Shown one piece after another: positions 8,331-17,798 of a stretch of DNA of 64,000 nt. The position numbers were made by a program, and so were the translations under genes. Under the pieces are notes generated by a model. It was not told where the DNA came from, did not search any database, and worked only from the letters and a program-made list of their open reading frames with translations. Source of the DNA: Candidatus Saccharimonadales bacterium (GTDB lineage Bacteria > Patescibacteriota > Saccharimonadia > Saccharimonadales > Saccharimonadaceae); the NCBI GenBank assembly GCA_035697325.1, contig DASSDB010000002.1, positions 403,232 through 467,231 of the forward strand, read 5' to 3'. Each line of letters starts with the position of its first letter. Position 1 is the stretch's first letter.

Positions 8331-9977
8331 ATGAATAAAGACGTCATATATATCGATGTAGAAGACGACATCACCGCGATTATCGGCAAGGTAAAAGACG
8401 CGAAAGAAAAAATTGTCGCACTTGTACCACCGAAAAGAGTGGGCGTTTTGCAAAGTGCGGTGAACCTTCGCCTGCTTTCGCGGGCTGCCGAGCAAGCAGA
8501 TAAGAGACTTGTCGTCATTACGAATAACTCCGCCCTAACGGCGCTCGCCGCCGCGGCTAAAATTCCAATTGCTAAAAATCTTCAAAGCAAGCCGGAAGTG
8601 CCTGAAATTACGGCACTCGATGTTGATAACGAAGAAGATGTTATTGATGGTGCATCACTTCCTATAGGGGATCATGCCAGAACGGCTGGAGGCGCGCTTG
8701 GTAGTGCCGCTGTAAATGAAGCTATTCGAGAAAATGCGGCCGAAGACTCACCAAGAGCTGCGCCACCTACTCCGGGGAGTACTCCAGCTAAACCTCGCGT
8801 AAAGAGCGGTATTCGTGTACCTAATTTTAATAGTTTCCGTAAAAAGCTTATTTTTGGCATTGGCGGCGGCGTGTTGTTGGTTGCTTTCCTTATCTGGGCG
8901 ATCTTTATTGCTCCGCGTGCTACAGTCATCATTACTGCTCGCACGACCGATTCGTCGGCGAATGCAAAAGTGGCGCTCGATCCAGCTGTCACGACGAGTT
9001 TTACAGCAAACAGCCTCAAGACGACCGTCCAACAGCAAAAGAAGGATGCCTCGGTAGAATTTGAAGCTACCGGATCAAAAGAGACAGGTGAAAAGGCAAA
9101 GGGCCAGATGACGCTTAATCGTACGTCCGTATCGAGCAATCCTATCTCGGTACCTGCCGGAACAAGTTTTAGCTATGGCAACTATACCTTTGTAAGCACT
9201 CAAAGCGCAACGTTGAATGGTACAACTATCGGTCCCGGCGGAATCGTCCAAGACTCTGCGACGGTTGGTGTTGTTGCCACGGCAATCGGTGACGACTATA
9301 ACCTTTCGGCGCGAACATATCAATCAAGCGTCAGTGGGCTCAGCGCTCAAGGAAGCGATATGTCGGGTGGTAGTAAGCGACAAATCAAGGTGGTGAGTAA
9401 CGATGACGTCCAAAAGGCGGCCGACCAAATTGCCCAACAAAGCAGTGATGACATAAAAAAGCAGCTCATGAAGCAGTTCGATGACACGTTTGTTGTGCTA
9501 GACCAATCGTTTAAGACGGATCGCGCTAACCCACAGGCTACGCCGGCTGTTGATCAGGAAGTGACCGCAGGAACCAAGCCCAAGCTGACTGTCAGTGTGA
9601 CATACTCGCTATCTGGGGTAACCAAGGCAGATGTGAGTAAATATCTGGACGATTACTTCAAAAAACAGCTAGAGGGGACGAGTGACCAGCGAGTATACGA
9701 CAACGGTAGTAGCAAGGCGACATTTAACGACCTTAATGCAAATGGCGCGGGCTTTACGGCTAATTTGGTTGCTACGGCCAAAATTGGACCAAAGATTGAT
9801 GATAATGCCATTAAAGAGTCTGCCAAAGGAAAGCGCTACGGTGATATCCAGTCCTCGATAGAATCTATTCAGGGTGTTGATAATGTTGATGTGAAGTTCT
9901 TCCCTTTCTGGGTAAATGCTGCGCCAAACGATACAAATCGAATAAGCATAGAATTTAACCTGAATGGCGCTAAGTAA
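8331..9977 (+). CDS. Single-span membrane protein with large exported domain
   Basis: The protein has 548 aa. A cytoplasmic N-terminal domain (about 1-110, VIYIDVEDDITAIIGKV and VVITNNSALTALA) is followed by a low-complexity linker (SPRAAPPTPGSTPAKP). One membrane span lies near residues 181-200 (FGIGGGVLLVAFLIWAIF), and the exported part is beta-rich with repeated Thr/Ser/Val strands. Proteins of this shape are often labelled baseplate-J-like in CPR genomes; I recall this rather than having tested it. It starts 1 nt after the actin-like ATPase stop and overlaps ruvX by 14 nt, so a shared envelope role is likely. Confidence 0.7.
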   Translation: MNKDVIYIDVEDDITAIIGKVKDAKEKIVALVPPKRVGVLQSAVNLRLLSRAAEQADKRLVVITNNSALTALAAAAKIPIAKNLQSKPEVPEITALDVDNEEDVIDGASLPIGDHARTAGGALGSAAVNEAIRENAAEDSPRAAPPTPGSTPAKPRVKSGIRVPNFNSFRKKLIFGIGGGVLLVAFLIWAIFIAPRATVIITARTTDSSANAKVALDPAVTTSFTANSLKTTVQQQKKDASVEFEATGSKETGEKAKGQMTLNRTSVSSNPISVPAGTSFSYGNYTFVSTQSATLNGTTIGPGGIVQDSATVGVVATAIGDDYNLSARTYQSSVSGLSAQGSDMSGGSKRQIKVVSNDDVQKAADQIAQQSSDDIKKQLMKQFDDTFVVLDQSFKTDRANPQATPAVDQEVTAGTKPKLTVSVTYSLSGVTKADVSKYLDDYFKKQLEGTSDQRVYDNGSSKATFNDLNANGAGFTANLVATAKIGPKIDDNAIKESAKGKRYGDIQSSIESIQGVDNVDVKFFPFWVNAAPNDTNRISIEFNLNGAK

Positions 9978-10371
9978 GACATACCTGGCGCTTGATGTGG
10001 GAGAGAAGCGTATCGGTGTCGCGGTGGGTGATACCATGGTGAAGATATCAGTTCCACTTGATACGGTTGAAGTAGATGGCAACGAAGTTGAAAAAATCGC
10101 CCGGCATATTGTACGGGAAAACCCGAACGCTGTTGTTGTAGGGTACCCTCGCAACCAGTCAGGTGAACCAACCGCTCAAACGACGTTTGTCGAAGCGTTT
10201 GCGGCCAAAATAAAAGATATTGCGCCCGAAATCATATTTCAAGATGAGTCATTAACCAGCGTATTGGCCGAAAACCGCCTTAAATCATATGGAAAACCGT
10301 ACACGAAGGCTGATATTGATGCTCAGGCGGCGGCTCTCATTTTACAGGATTATTTGGAGCAGCATGCATGA
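9964..10371 (+). CDS. ruvX: Holliday junction resolvase-like RuvX/YqgF
   Basis: The protein has 135 aa and begins LALDVGEKRIGVAVGD, the first acidic motif of the YqgF RNase H fold. The second motif is in IIFQDESLTS, and the last acidic cluster is in KADIDAQAAALILQDYL. YqgF is implicated in pre-16S rRNA 5'-end processing and may resolve junctions. It overlaps the upstream gene by 14 nt and mltG downstream by 4 nt; ruvX-mltG adjacency is common in bacteria. Confidence 0.92.
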   Translation: MALSKTYLALDVGEKRIGVAVGDTMVKISVPLDTVEVDGNEVEKIARHIVRENPNAVVVGYPRNQSGEPTAQTTFVEAFAAKIKDIAPEIIFQDESLTSVLAENRLKSYGKPYTKADIDAQAAALILQDYLEQHA

Positions 10372-11579
10372 ATGACATTCTCCCTCCCAAGAGGCCGTTA
10401 AGTAGACCGGGTGGCGATGTTACACGTCGGCCTCGAACAGCACAAACCCCTGTGGCGAGCCTTCCTCCTCAACCACAGCTACCGCCCAAGCCTAATACCC
10501 CAGTTACTTCGACTCCAACGCAACAAGTGGCTCCAGCAGATTTAAAACCACCAAGAAAAGGTAAGAAAAAAGTAGTCATTTGGGTCATCGCTTCTATATT
10601 GTTTTGCATCGTAGCAATGGTCATCGCAGCATATATCTGGTATACCCAAGCGCTTCTTCCTGTTAATGCGAGCGACCAAAGCAAAGTGCGGGTAGAGATC
10701 GCCTCTGGGAGCTCACCGGATATAATTGGTAAAACACTTGAAGCTAAAAAACTTATAAAAAGCCAGGCTGCGTTTGATATCTATACACGAATTTCTGGGA
10801 CGCGCTCTAAACTTCAGGCGGGTACGTATAATCTTTCGCCATCGGAGACGACAGAAGCTATCGTTTCTCACCTTGTCTCAGGGAAGGTTGATCAATACAC
10901 TCTGACGTTCCTCCCTGGTGCAACTCTTCAGGAAAACAAAAAAGTCTTATTGAGTGCTGGCTTTAAGGGAGAAGATATCGATGCAGCATTTGTTAAAACG
11001 TACGACCACCCGCTTTTTACGGACAAACCCGAAGGTACGGACCTAGAAGGATATATATATGGAGAAACGTATGCTTTCAACAGTAGTGCGACACTTGAGT
11101 CTATTCTGATAACCACGTTCGATCACTATTATAAGGTAGTTAAGGAGGATAACCTTATTGATGGATTTAAACATCAAGGGTTAAATCTTTATCAAGGAAT
11201 TACGCTTGCCTCTATCGTTCAGCGCGAAGTACCGACTTCTACTGACCAAAAGCAAGTGGCGCAGGTATTCTTTAAGCGGTTAAACACCGAGATGCAGTTA
11301 GGGTCCGATGTAACATACCAGTATGCGGCTAAAAAACTGGGAGTTGCGCCGACACCTAGCCTCGACTCGCCATATAACACCCGTAAGTATACCGGTTTGC
11401 CGCCCGGACCGATTGCTACACCGGGGCGATCGGCGCTCGATGCGGTAGCTAACCCGGCCAGCGGTGATTTCCTCTACTTCCTCAGTGGTGATGATGATAA
11501 GACATACTTCTCACATACCTCAGATGAGCATGAGGCGAATATTAGGGATCATTGTCAGGTGAAGTGCTCGATCTTGTAA
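10368..11579 (+). CDS. mltG: Endolytic murein transglycosylase MltG
   Basis: The protein has 403 aa. A proline-rich cytoplasmic N-terminus (about 1-65) precedes one membrane span (about 69-91, VVIWVIASILFCIVAMVIAA). A LysM-like module follows (VEIASGSSPDIIGKTLEAK), then the YceG catalytic domain with the Glu in LASIVQREVP and the C-terminal YTGLPPGPIATPG signature. MltG cleaves nascent glycan strands at the inner membrane and sets their length. It overlaps ruvX by ATGA. The last residues (QVKCSIL) are slightly unusual but the domain is complete. Confidence 0.95.
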   Translation: MNDILPPKRPLSRPGGDVTRRPRTAQTPVASLPPQPQLPPKPNTPVTSTPTQQVAPADLKPPRKGKKKVVIWVIASILFCIVAMVIAAYIWYTQALLPVNASDQSKVRVEIASGSSPDIIGKTLEAKKLIKSQAAFDIYTRISGTRSKLQAGTYNLSPSETTEAIVSHLVSGKVDQYTLTFLPGATLQENKKVLLSAGFKGEDIDAAFVKTYDHPLFTDKPEGTDLEGYIYGETYAFNSSATLESILITTFDHYYKVVKEDNLIDGFKHQGLNLYQGITLASIVQREVPTSTDQKQVAQVFFKRLNTEMQLGSDVTYQYAAKKLGVAPTPSLDSPYNTRKYTGLPPGPIATPGRSALDAVANPASGDFLYFLSGDDDKTYFSHTSDEHEANIRDHCQVKCSIL

Positions 11580-11682
11580 TTCTGGCTAATTCGCAAGCTC
11601 GGGTGATACTCGGCGGGGCAGCGCCCAGGGATCGGCTAATACAGTGAGGGTATTTGACAGAAAACACATTCTATAAAATAAA
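11580..11682. other. Intergenic stretch after mltG
   Basis: About 100 bp with no ORF or clear terminator; the only signal is the promoter that follows at 11683. Confidence 0.5.
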
Positions 11683-11711
11683 TTGACATGTTTAGCAATA
11701 GTTGATAAAAT
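11683..11711 (+). promoter_or_regulatory. Sigma70-type promoter of LysM-CHAP gene
   Basis: TTGACA (11683-11688), exact 17 bp spacer, TAAAAT (11706-11711). Predicted start about 11718, giving an unusually long leader of some 230-250 nt. Confidence 0.75.
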
Positions 11712-11717
11712 AGGGGG

Positions 11718-11967
11718 TAGCACATTTGTGTGCTCGTCTACTCAGTATAGCTTTAGGGCTCTACCTGCGAGTGGGGAGTACGGGACATAAGTGAGCCTAC
11801 CAGAATTGTCGTACGGATACTTGCTTTAAAGCATCTTCCCCTAATATCAGCTAATAAAAGGTCGATATGTATCCCGTTCTTTTGCGAGAAGAAAGACTCA
11901 GTACGGTAGACGCCTTTACAGTAATGTAAACGGCAGGAGAACGATTATTCGTGCATCAGATAATATC
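11718..11967 (+). promoter_or_regulatory. Long structured 5' leader, candidate riboswitch or RNA regulator
   Basis: No ORF fills this leader. It begins with a perfect hairpin AGCACA-TTTG-TGTGCT (11719-11734). A long-range pairing joins ACGGGA-CATA (near 11780) and TATG-TA-TCCCGT (near 11866), and a TTTACA/TGTAAA hairpin sits just before AGGAG at 11935-11939. A peptidoglycan hydrolase follows; such genes are controlled by c-di-AMP riboswitches in other bacteria, but I do not find the conserved ydaO blocks here. The pairings were found by eye only. Confidence 0.45.
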
Positions 11968-13113
11968 TTGGACTCATCCAAGGTTACCACTGCTGAGCTA
12001 AAACGTCAGATTTTTTCTCGACAGTTGGGCCACAAAAAGGCAAAATTATCACCGAAATCAACAACAATTGCGGCATATGCTGGAGTTTTCCTGCTTATCG
12101 TTTCTATGGTAGCGATCGGTTACCAACCACCTCAAAAAATGGATGTTGTCGCTAACGCGACGACAACCGACACGCAATCTGCCCTTACGACTCCTGAACA
12201 ACCCTCGGTTGATCAGCTTGTTGCAACTAATGTTGCGGCCGGTATTGCTGAGCGTGCGGAGCTTCCAATTGCTTCAAACGTCGCCAACTTGTCCGTTTCG
12301 CTCTCTGCGGAAAGTGAACTTGCTCAGAGTAGCAATATCGTAAGTAAACCCCAGATTGTACAGCCGACCGCCGACGGTCGCGAGATGAAAAAATACACCT
12401 CAAAGGCTGGCGACACCGTTCAATCAGTTGCTCAGACTTTCGGGGTCTCTGCTGATACGGTTAAATGGGCTAATAACCTTGCCTCAGATGCTCTTGAGGC
12501 AGGTAAGCAACTGACCATTCCTCCAATAGATGGTATCGTGTATACCGTCAAAGAAGGTGACACAGTTGATAGTATTGCGGCTAAGTATCAAGCAGATAAG
12601 TCTCGTCTTGTGTCGTTTAACGACCTTGAGCTAGGAGGTTTGACCCCAGGTAAGTCGATTCTTATCCCTGGTGGTGTTCTACCTACTAACGAACGACCCG
12701 GTTACGTTAACCCACGGAGTGCAGCAAGCCAAGGTTCATACTATGGCGGCTACTCAACCGTTAACGCACAAATTGCACGTGCGTCTGCCGGTAACCGCTA
12801 TGCGTTCGGTAACTGTACGTGGTACGCATACGAGCGTCGTCTTCAGCTTGGTCGACCAGTAGGCAGCTTCTGGGGTAACGCGGCAACATGGTCTATGTAT
12901 GCTCGTGCTGCTGGCTACCGTGTGGATAATACCCCCGAGGTTGGAGCAGTAATGCAAAACGGCGGCGGCTATGGTCACGTGGCAATCGTTGAAAGTGTTA
13001 ACTCCGATGGAAGCATTACTATTAGTGAGATGAACTATGCGGGTAACTTTAACCGCGTAACAAGTCGTACGGTAAGTGCCGGTACCGTTGGCGGATTCAA
13101 CTACATTCACTAA
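11968..13113 (+). CDS. LysM-CHAP peptidoglycan hydrolase
   Basis: The protein has 381 aa with a basic cytoplasmic N-terminus and one membrane span (about 33-51), then a Thr/Gln-rich linker. Two LysM repeats follow (about 141-186 with SKAGDTVQSVAQ, and 190-235 with VKEGDTVDSIAAKY), then a CHAP amidase domain (about 270-378) with catalytic Cys in GNCTWYA (residue 283) and His in YGHVAIVE (residue 337). It should cut cell-wall peptides outside the membrane. The start is doubtful: TTG 11968 is the only usual start in frame, but the only good Shine-Dalgarno (AGGAG, 11935) points to an ATT at 11944 or 11947, or to GTG 11951 in another frame. The in-frame translation stays open back to 11845. Confidence 0.88.
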   Translation: MDSSKVTTAELKRQIFSRQLGHKKAKLSPKSTTIAAYAGVFLLIVSMVAIGYQPPQKMDVVANATTTDTQSALTTPEQPSVDQLVATNVAAGIAERAELPIASNVANLSVSLSAESELAQSSNIVSKPQIVQPTADGREMKKYTSKAGDTVQSVAQTFGVSADTVKWANNLASDALEAGKQLTIPPIDGIVYTVKEGDTVDSIAAKYQADKSRLVSFNDLELGGLTPGKSILIPGGVLPTNERPGYVNPRSAASQGSYYGGYSTVNAQIARASAGNRYAFGNCTWYAYERRLQLGRPVGSFWGNAATWSMYARAAGYRVDNTPEVGAVMQNGGGYGHVAIVESVNSDGSITISEMNYAGNFNRVTSRTVSAGTVGGFNYIH

Positions 13114-13128
13114 AACTATGAGCGATAG

Positions 13129-14463
<1,335 letters not shown>

Positions 14464-14478
14464 TACACATAATATGTG

Positions 14479-14507
14479 TTGATTTATTAATTCCGGCGAT
14501 ATAGTAT
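14479..14507 (+). promoter_or_regulatory. Promoter of JmjC/cupin gene
   Basis: TTGATT, 17 bp, TAGTAT; leader about 30 nt with GAGGAGG-type Shine-Dalgarno before ATG 14543. Confidence 0.6.
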
Positions 14508-14542
14508 AGTTTCTGGACTATTACTACGGACGAGGAGGCGAC

Positions 14543-15226
14543 ATGAATTCGCTGATCGACTACATCGTGGAATGTGCGCAGGCGACCGAACGGACGCCAT
14601 GGGAGGTAGAGCCGAAGGTTCAAAGGGGACTGGTACAGAATACGGGGTATTTTTTGCCTCGTAAGGTGTTGGCGCAGGTCTTCGAGTTTCCGGACATGTT
14701 TGGGCACAACGCAATCCTCTCGTATAAAGGGGGTGAATTCCCGGCGAGCATGTTAACCAGCGAGACCGCACTTCGTAGCTTTATGGACGAAAACGGTGCT
14801 TCGCTAGTAATTCCCGGATTGCAAAAGCTGAGCGAGCCGCTCCGAATGGTGTGCGAACGTGCATGCAACCAGACAGGCCTGGAAATGTTCGCAACAGGAT
14901 TCGGTACGCCTGCCGGAAAAGAAGGGCTCGAGGTACACTGGGACATGGGCACGGTAGTCGTAGCCCAACTCGATGGTGTGAAGCATTGGCGGCTATGGCC
15001 GCCGGTTGTAAGAACACTCGAGGAGCTTCGTCAGCCGCGGCATATCACGCCGGAAGAAAAAACCGCCCAGCCCTTTCTCGAACTACAGCTTCAGCCGGGG
15101 GACGTACTGTTCCTCCCCCGAGGCTGGCTCCATACCGCCGCGTGTCGGGAAGTTTCGTCTTTTCATGTAAGTATTGGTGTTGTCCATGGAGACATGCGAC
15201 GCCTAAAACTGCGCAGCATGTCGTAA
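14543..15226 (+). CDS. JmjC/cupin-4 2-oxoglutarate oxygenase-like protein
   Basis: The 227 aa protein carries a JmjC-type double-stranded beta-helix. The iron triad is visible: His132 and Asp134 in VHWDMG, and His197 in LPRGWLHTA. KHWRLWPP (about 147-154) matches the usual substrate/2-oxoglutarate strand. The order and spacing fit the ribosomal-oxygenase group (YcfD/RoxA, MINA53, NO66), which hydroxylate ribosomal proteins. The C-terminal winged-helix part of those enzymes is missing, so the substrate is open. The gene is GC-rich, with its own promoter, GAGGAGG Shine-Dalgarno and perfect 13 bp terminator. Confidence 0.82.
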   Translation: MNSLIDYIVECAQATERTPWEVEPKVQRGLVQNTGYFLPRKVLAQVFEFPDMFGHNAILSYKGGEFPASMLTSETALRSFMDENGASLVIPGLQKLSEPLRMVCERACNQTGLEMFATGFGTPAGKEGLEVHWDMGTVVVAQLDGVKHWRLWPPVVRTLEELRQPRHITPEEKTAQPFLELQLQPGDVLFLPRGWLHTAACREVSSFHVSIGVVHGDMRRLKLRSMS

Positions 15227-15232
15227 GAGTCT

Positions 15233-15270
15233 GTGATTTCGGGGGTAAGTAAAAATGCCCCCGAAATCAC
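15233..15270 (+). terminator. Terminator of JmjC/cupin gene
   Basis: GTGATTTCGGGGG (15233-15245) pairs perfectly with CCCCCGAAATCAC (15258-15270). No long T run follows, but the next promoter begins 9 nt later. Confidence 0.65.
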
Positions 15271-15279
15271 TCAAAACTA

Positions 15280-15308
15280 TTGACTTATTTTTATTAAAGT
15301 TATATAAT
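15280..15308 (+). promoter_or_regulatory. Strong promoter of the large RNA
   Basis: TTGACT (15280-15285), exact 17 bp spacer, perfect TATAAT (15303-15308). It lies just after the upstream terminator, so it serves only the RNA. Start about 15315. Confidence 0.8.
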
Positions 15309-15314
15309 TGAAGT

Positions 15315-15934
15315 ATATTCAGTGAAACAAGTATTTCATCTGAGTTTTTAACAAGTTGAATATATGCAACGTGTGAGTGTAGATTTTTGGAATACAATAT
15401 ATATGCCAAAAACCTGCACTCACCGCAAAGGGCCCTTGCGGTCGGGAAGTGCAGCAACAAGCAGACGATTCTAAAGGATTGGATGGTTGCATGCGCGACC
15501 CGCCGTAGCGACTTTTGTTTTTGTCCGTGCGGTAACTCATGGCGCACTACCCCCCCTCGACAAAGCCGGCCTGTGATGGGCCAAAAGGGAGATCTAATGG
15601 AGATGCACCTGTGGCCTTAGGGTGTCTTTGGCTTTAGGTGTCCGGACACCTTTGGCTGAAGAGACCCGCCCCAACCCCAAAGCGATTGGCTGGCGGAAAA
15701 CCAGCTAGTCACCGGCATAAGGCTTGCCGAGCTCGGATGTGATTTGACCAGACCTGTCCATGCGGTCGGCAAAGAGCAAGCTAGTACTGGGAGATCGGTA
15801 GAGCGCTTGTGACCCTTGTGGCTCTAAGTCGGGGAGAGGCGGCGACATATAATGCCGCTGCCTCTCCCCGCGCCTCGCATATATTCAACTTGCGCTTCCT
15901 TGCTCTGTGATGCTCGCCCTGGCGAGTTCTTTTT
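15315..15934 (+). ncRNA. Large structured non-coding RNA, about 620 nt, unidentified
   Basis: There is no convincing ORF in 740 bp, but structure is dense. A perfect 16 bp stem joins the ends (15352-15367 with 15877-15892). Inside, by eye: GTGAGTG/CACTCAC (15373-15423) enclosing TTTTTGG/CCAAAAA; CCGCAA/TTGCGG (15423-15441); the palindrome AGGTGTCCGGACACCT (near 15636); GGCTGG/CCAGCT (15687-15706); TTGCCGA/TCGGCAA (15724-15772); TAGAGC/GCTCTA (15798-15825); and a very strong GGGGAGAGGC/GCCTCTCCCC hairpin (15831-15870). A terminator (CTCGCC-CT-GGCGAG plus TTCTTTTT, 15913-15934) ends it. RNase P, tmRNA, 6S and SRP signatures are not found. It resembles large ornate RNAs (OLE, ROOL, GOLLD) only in architecture. 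Confidence 0.75.
15913..15934 (+). terminator. Intrinsic terminator of the large RNA
   Basis: CTCGCC, loop CT, GGCGAG, then TTCTTTTT: a classic intrinsic terminator 21 nt after the closing stem. Confidence 0.85.
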
Positions 15935-15955
15935 GTCCCAAAACAGATTTGCCTG

Positions 15956-15961
15956 TATGAT
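15956..15961 (+). promoter_or_regulatory. -10 box of exonuclease I gene (leaderless)
   Basis: TATGAT ends exactly 7 nt before ATG 15968, so +1 should be the A of the start codon. Confidence 0.55.
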
Positions 15962-15967
15962 AAAGAA

Positions 15968-17401
15968 ATGGCACAGAGTTTTTTCTTTTATGACCTTGAA
16001 ACAAGCGGACTCGATCCTCGCTCATCTCGAATTATGCAATTCGCTGGTCAGCGGACCGATATGAATTTGGAGCCGATCGGATACCCATATAATGTTTTGG
16101 TAAAGCTAAATGACGATACCTTGCCAAGCCCTGAAGCATTGATGGTAACTGGTATAACTCCGCAGGCGACTCAAGCTGATGGCTACACGGAAGCCGAATT
16201 TACGAAGATGTTGATGGGTGAAGTGTGTCAGCCGGGCACTATAATGGTAGGTTTTAATAATATTCGATTTGATGACGAGTTCGTGAGGGCGCTTTTGTGG
16301 CGGAATTTTTACGATGCTTACGAATGGGCCTGGAAAGAGTCGCGCTCGCGCTGGGATTTACTTGATGTTGTTCGTATGACGAGAGCGCTGCGCCCCGAGG
16401 GAATTAATTGGCCGGTCGTAGACGGTAAAGCAACGAACAGGCTTGAGCTTATTACGAAAGAAAATGGCATTGATCACTTTAAAGCGCACGATGCATTGAG
16501 CGATGTCGAAGCGCTTATCGCTGTGACAAAACTTATCAAAGAGAAGCAGCCGCGCTTGTACGAATATCTTCTTTCTATGCGCGACAAAAACAAAATCAAG
16601 GAGCTCGTTAATCTCGATAATAAAGAACCGTTCGTTTATTCAAGCGGTCGTTATAGTAGCGATTTTCACAAAACCACGGTAGCATTTCCGCTAACGTCGG
16701 GCAAAAATGGAAACGTCGTTGTTTATGATCTGCGTCATGATCCGAACTTATTTGTTAATTTAAATCCCGAGGACCTACGAAAAAAGTTTTATGCAACCTG
16801 GGAAGAACGAAAGGCAGAAGACTTTTTGCCGCTGCCCGTAAAAGAACTCCAGTATAACCGGGCCCCTGCCGTGGCTCCGCTTGGCGTATTGCAGCAGAAC
16901 GATGGCTGGGTCAAGTTGGGTCTGAGCCCTGAAATTATAGAAGCACACAAAATGGCGCTGCTTCACGCGCCCCATTTTGCTGAAAATATTCGTTCGTTAT
17001 ACGAAAATCGGCCAGAATACAAAAAAGCGACGGATCCAGAAGCGCAACTGTATGATGGTTTTTTGAACGATCGTGACAAGTTAAAAAGTGAGACGATACG
17101 TAATGCTTCGGAGCGTGAACTTGCCGATTATCATCCAGAGTTTACAGACGAGCGCCTAGCGCCCCTACTCTTACATTATAAGGCGCGTAATTTTCCAAAG
17201 AGTTTAAGTGAAGATGAAGCATATGCCTGGGAAGCATGGCGCTCCGCGCATATTACGGCTCAGCTTCCACAATTCATGAAATCGTTGCAACGTCTCAGCG
17301 CAACCGAGACGTCTGATGAAAAACAATTCATTCTCCAGGAACTTCAACTGTGGGCCGAGAGTGTCATGCCGGCGGATATTGAGCGAGTTCCCGAAGATTA
17401 A
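15968..17401 (+). CDS. sbcB: Exodeoxyribonuclease I (SbcB-like)
   Basis: The 477 aa protein matches the ExoI length. DEDDh exonuclease motifs: FYDLETSGLDP (Asp, Glu), FNNIRFDDEF (Asp) and HDALSDVEAL (His, Asp). The SH3-like and C-terminal ExoI domains follow (RSLYENRPEYKKATDPEAQLYDGFLNDRD is family-like). It degrades single-stranded DNA 3' to 5' and acts in mismatch repair and recombination. Its near-leaderless promoter lies just after the large RNA's terminator, so the two are separate units. Confidence 0.95.
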   Translation: MAQSFFFYDLETSGLDPRSSRIMQFAGQRTDMNLEPIGYPYNVLVKLNDDTLPSPEALMVTGITPQATQADGYTEAEFTKMLMGEVCQPGTIMVGFNNIRFDDEFVRALLWRNFYDAYEWAWKESRSRWDLLDVVRMTRALRPEGINWPVVDGKATNRLELITKENGIDHFKAHDALSDVEALIAVTKLIKEKQPRLYEYLLSMRDKNKIKELVNLDNKEPFVYSSGRYSSDFHKTTVAFPLTSGKNGNVVVYDLRHDPNLFVNLNPEDLRKKFYATWEERKAEDFLPLPVKELQYNRAPAVAPLGVLQQNDGWVKLGLSPEIIEAHKMALLHAPHFAENIRSLYENRPEYKKATDPEAQLYDGFLNDRDKLKSETIRNASERELADYHPEFTDERLAPLLLHYKARNFPKSLSEDEAYAWEAWRSAHITAQLPQFMKSLQRLSATETSDEKQFILQELQLWAESVMPADIERVPED

Positions 17402-17694
17402 ATTTGGCTATATCGTCGCTTGGGAAGTTTTTTGCGAGTTGTTTTAACTTTTGCCAAAGCTTTTTCATTGAGGTTAAAGAAAAATTCAAGGACCGCGGCG
17501 CCTACAAACCATACGATAATGAGTGAGATAATGCCGAGGATCGCAAGATACATGGCATGCGACGGAATGGAATAGTTTGTGCCTGGCACAGCACCGGCAA
17601 GAAGAAGCATCATGAAACCTTCAAAAAAGCCAAATTGACCTAAAATAATAATTGCTGAACCGACCAGACAGGCCGTTATGATGACTTTTTGCAT
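17398..17694 (-). CDS. Two-span membrane protein, 98 aa
   Basis: Not recognised. Membrane spans at about 5-35 (IITACLVGSAIIILGQFGF, FMMLLLAGAV) and 49-70 (YLAILGIISLIIVWFVGAAV), then a basic cytoplasmic tail (KTTRKKLPKRRY). A GAGGTAGGG Shine-Dalgarno precedes the ATG. It converges with exonuclease I and overlaps its stop by 4 nt. Function unknown. Confidence 0.6.
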   Translation of the reverse strand: MQKVIITACLVGSAIIILGQFGFFEGFMMLLLAGAVPGTNYSIPSHAMYLAILGIISLIIVWFVGAAVLEFFFNLNEKALAKVKTTRKKLPKRRYSQI

Positions 17695-17798
17695 GTCCCT
17701 ACCTCTTTTTTGTACTAAACTTTCCTAAAATATAGCAGCCCTGTCAAGATCATGCAAAGATAAGCAGTATAGTTTGCCTAAAGTATGCCAGGTGAGCC

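Noticed and set aside
11718-11967. c-di-AMP (ydaO) riboswitch
   Set aside because: Context fits, but the conserved GGGGGACCC-type and GCTAA..GTAAGCG blocks are not present.
14851-15252. 133 aa plus-strand ORF inside the JmjC gene
   Set aside because: Basic out-of-frame shadow of a GC-rich gene.
15315-15934. RNase P RNA, tmRNA, 6S or SRP RNA as identity of the large RNA
   Set aside because: GTGCGGTAACTCATGGCGCAC and GGGAAGTGCAG recall RNase P pieces, but the GAGGAAAGTC, ACAGAA and 3' P4 blocks are missing and the length is too great; no tag ORF or CCA end for tmRNA; no SRP tetraloop.
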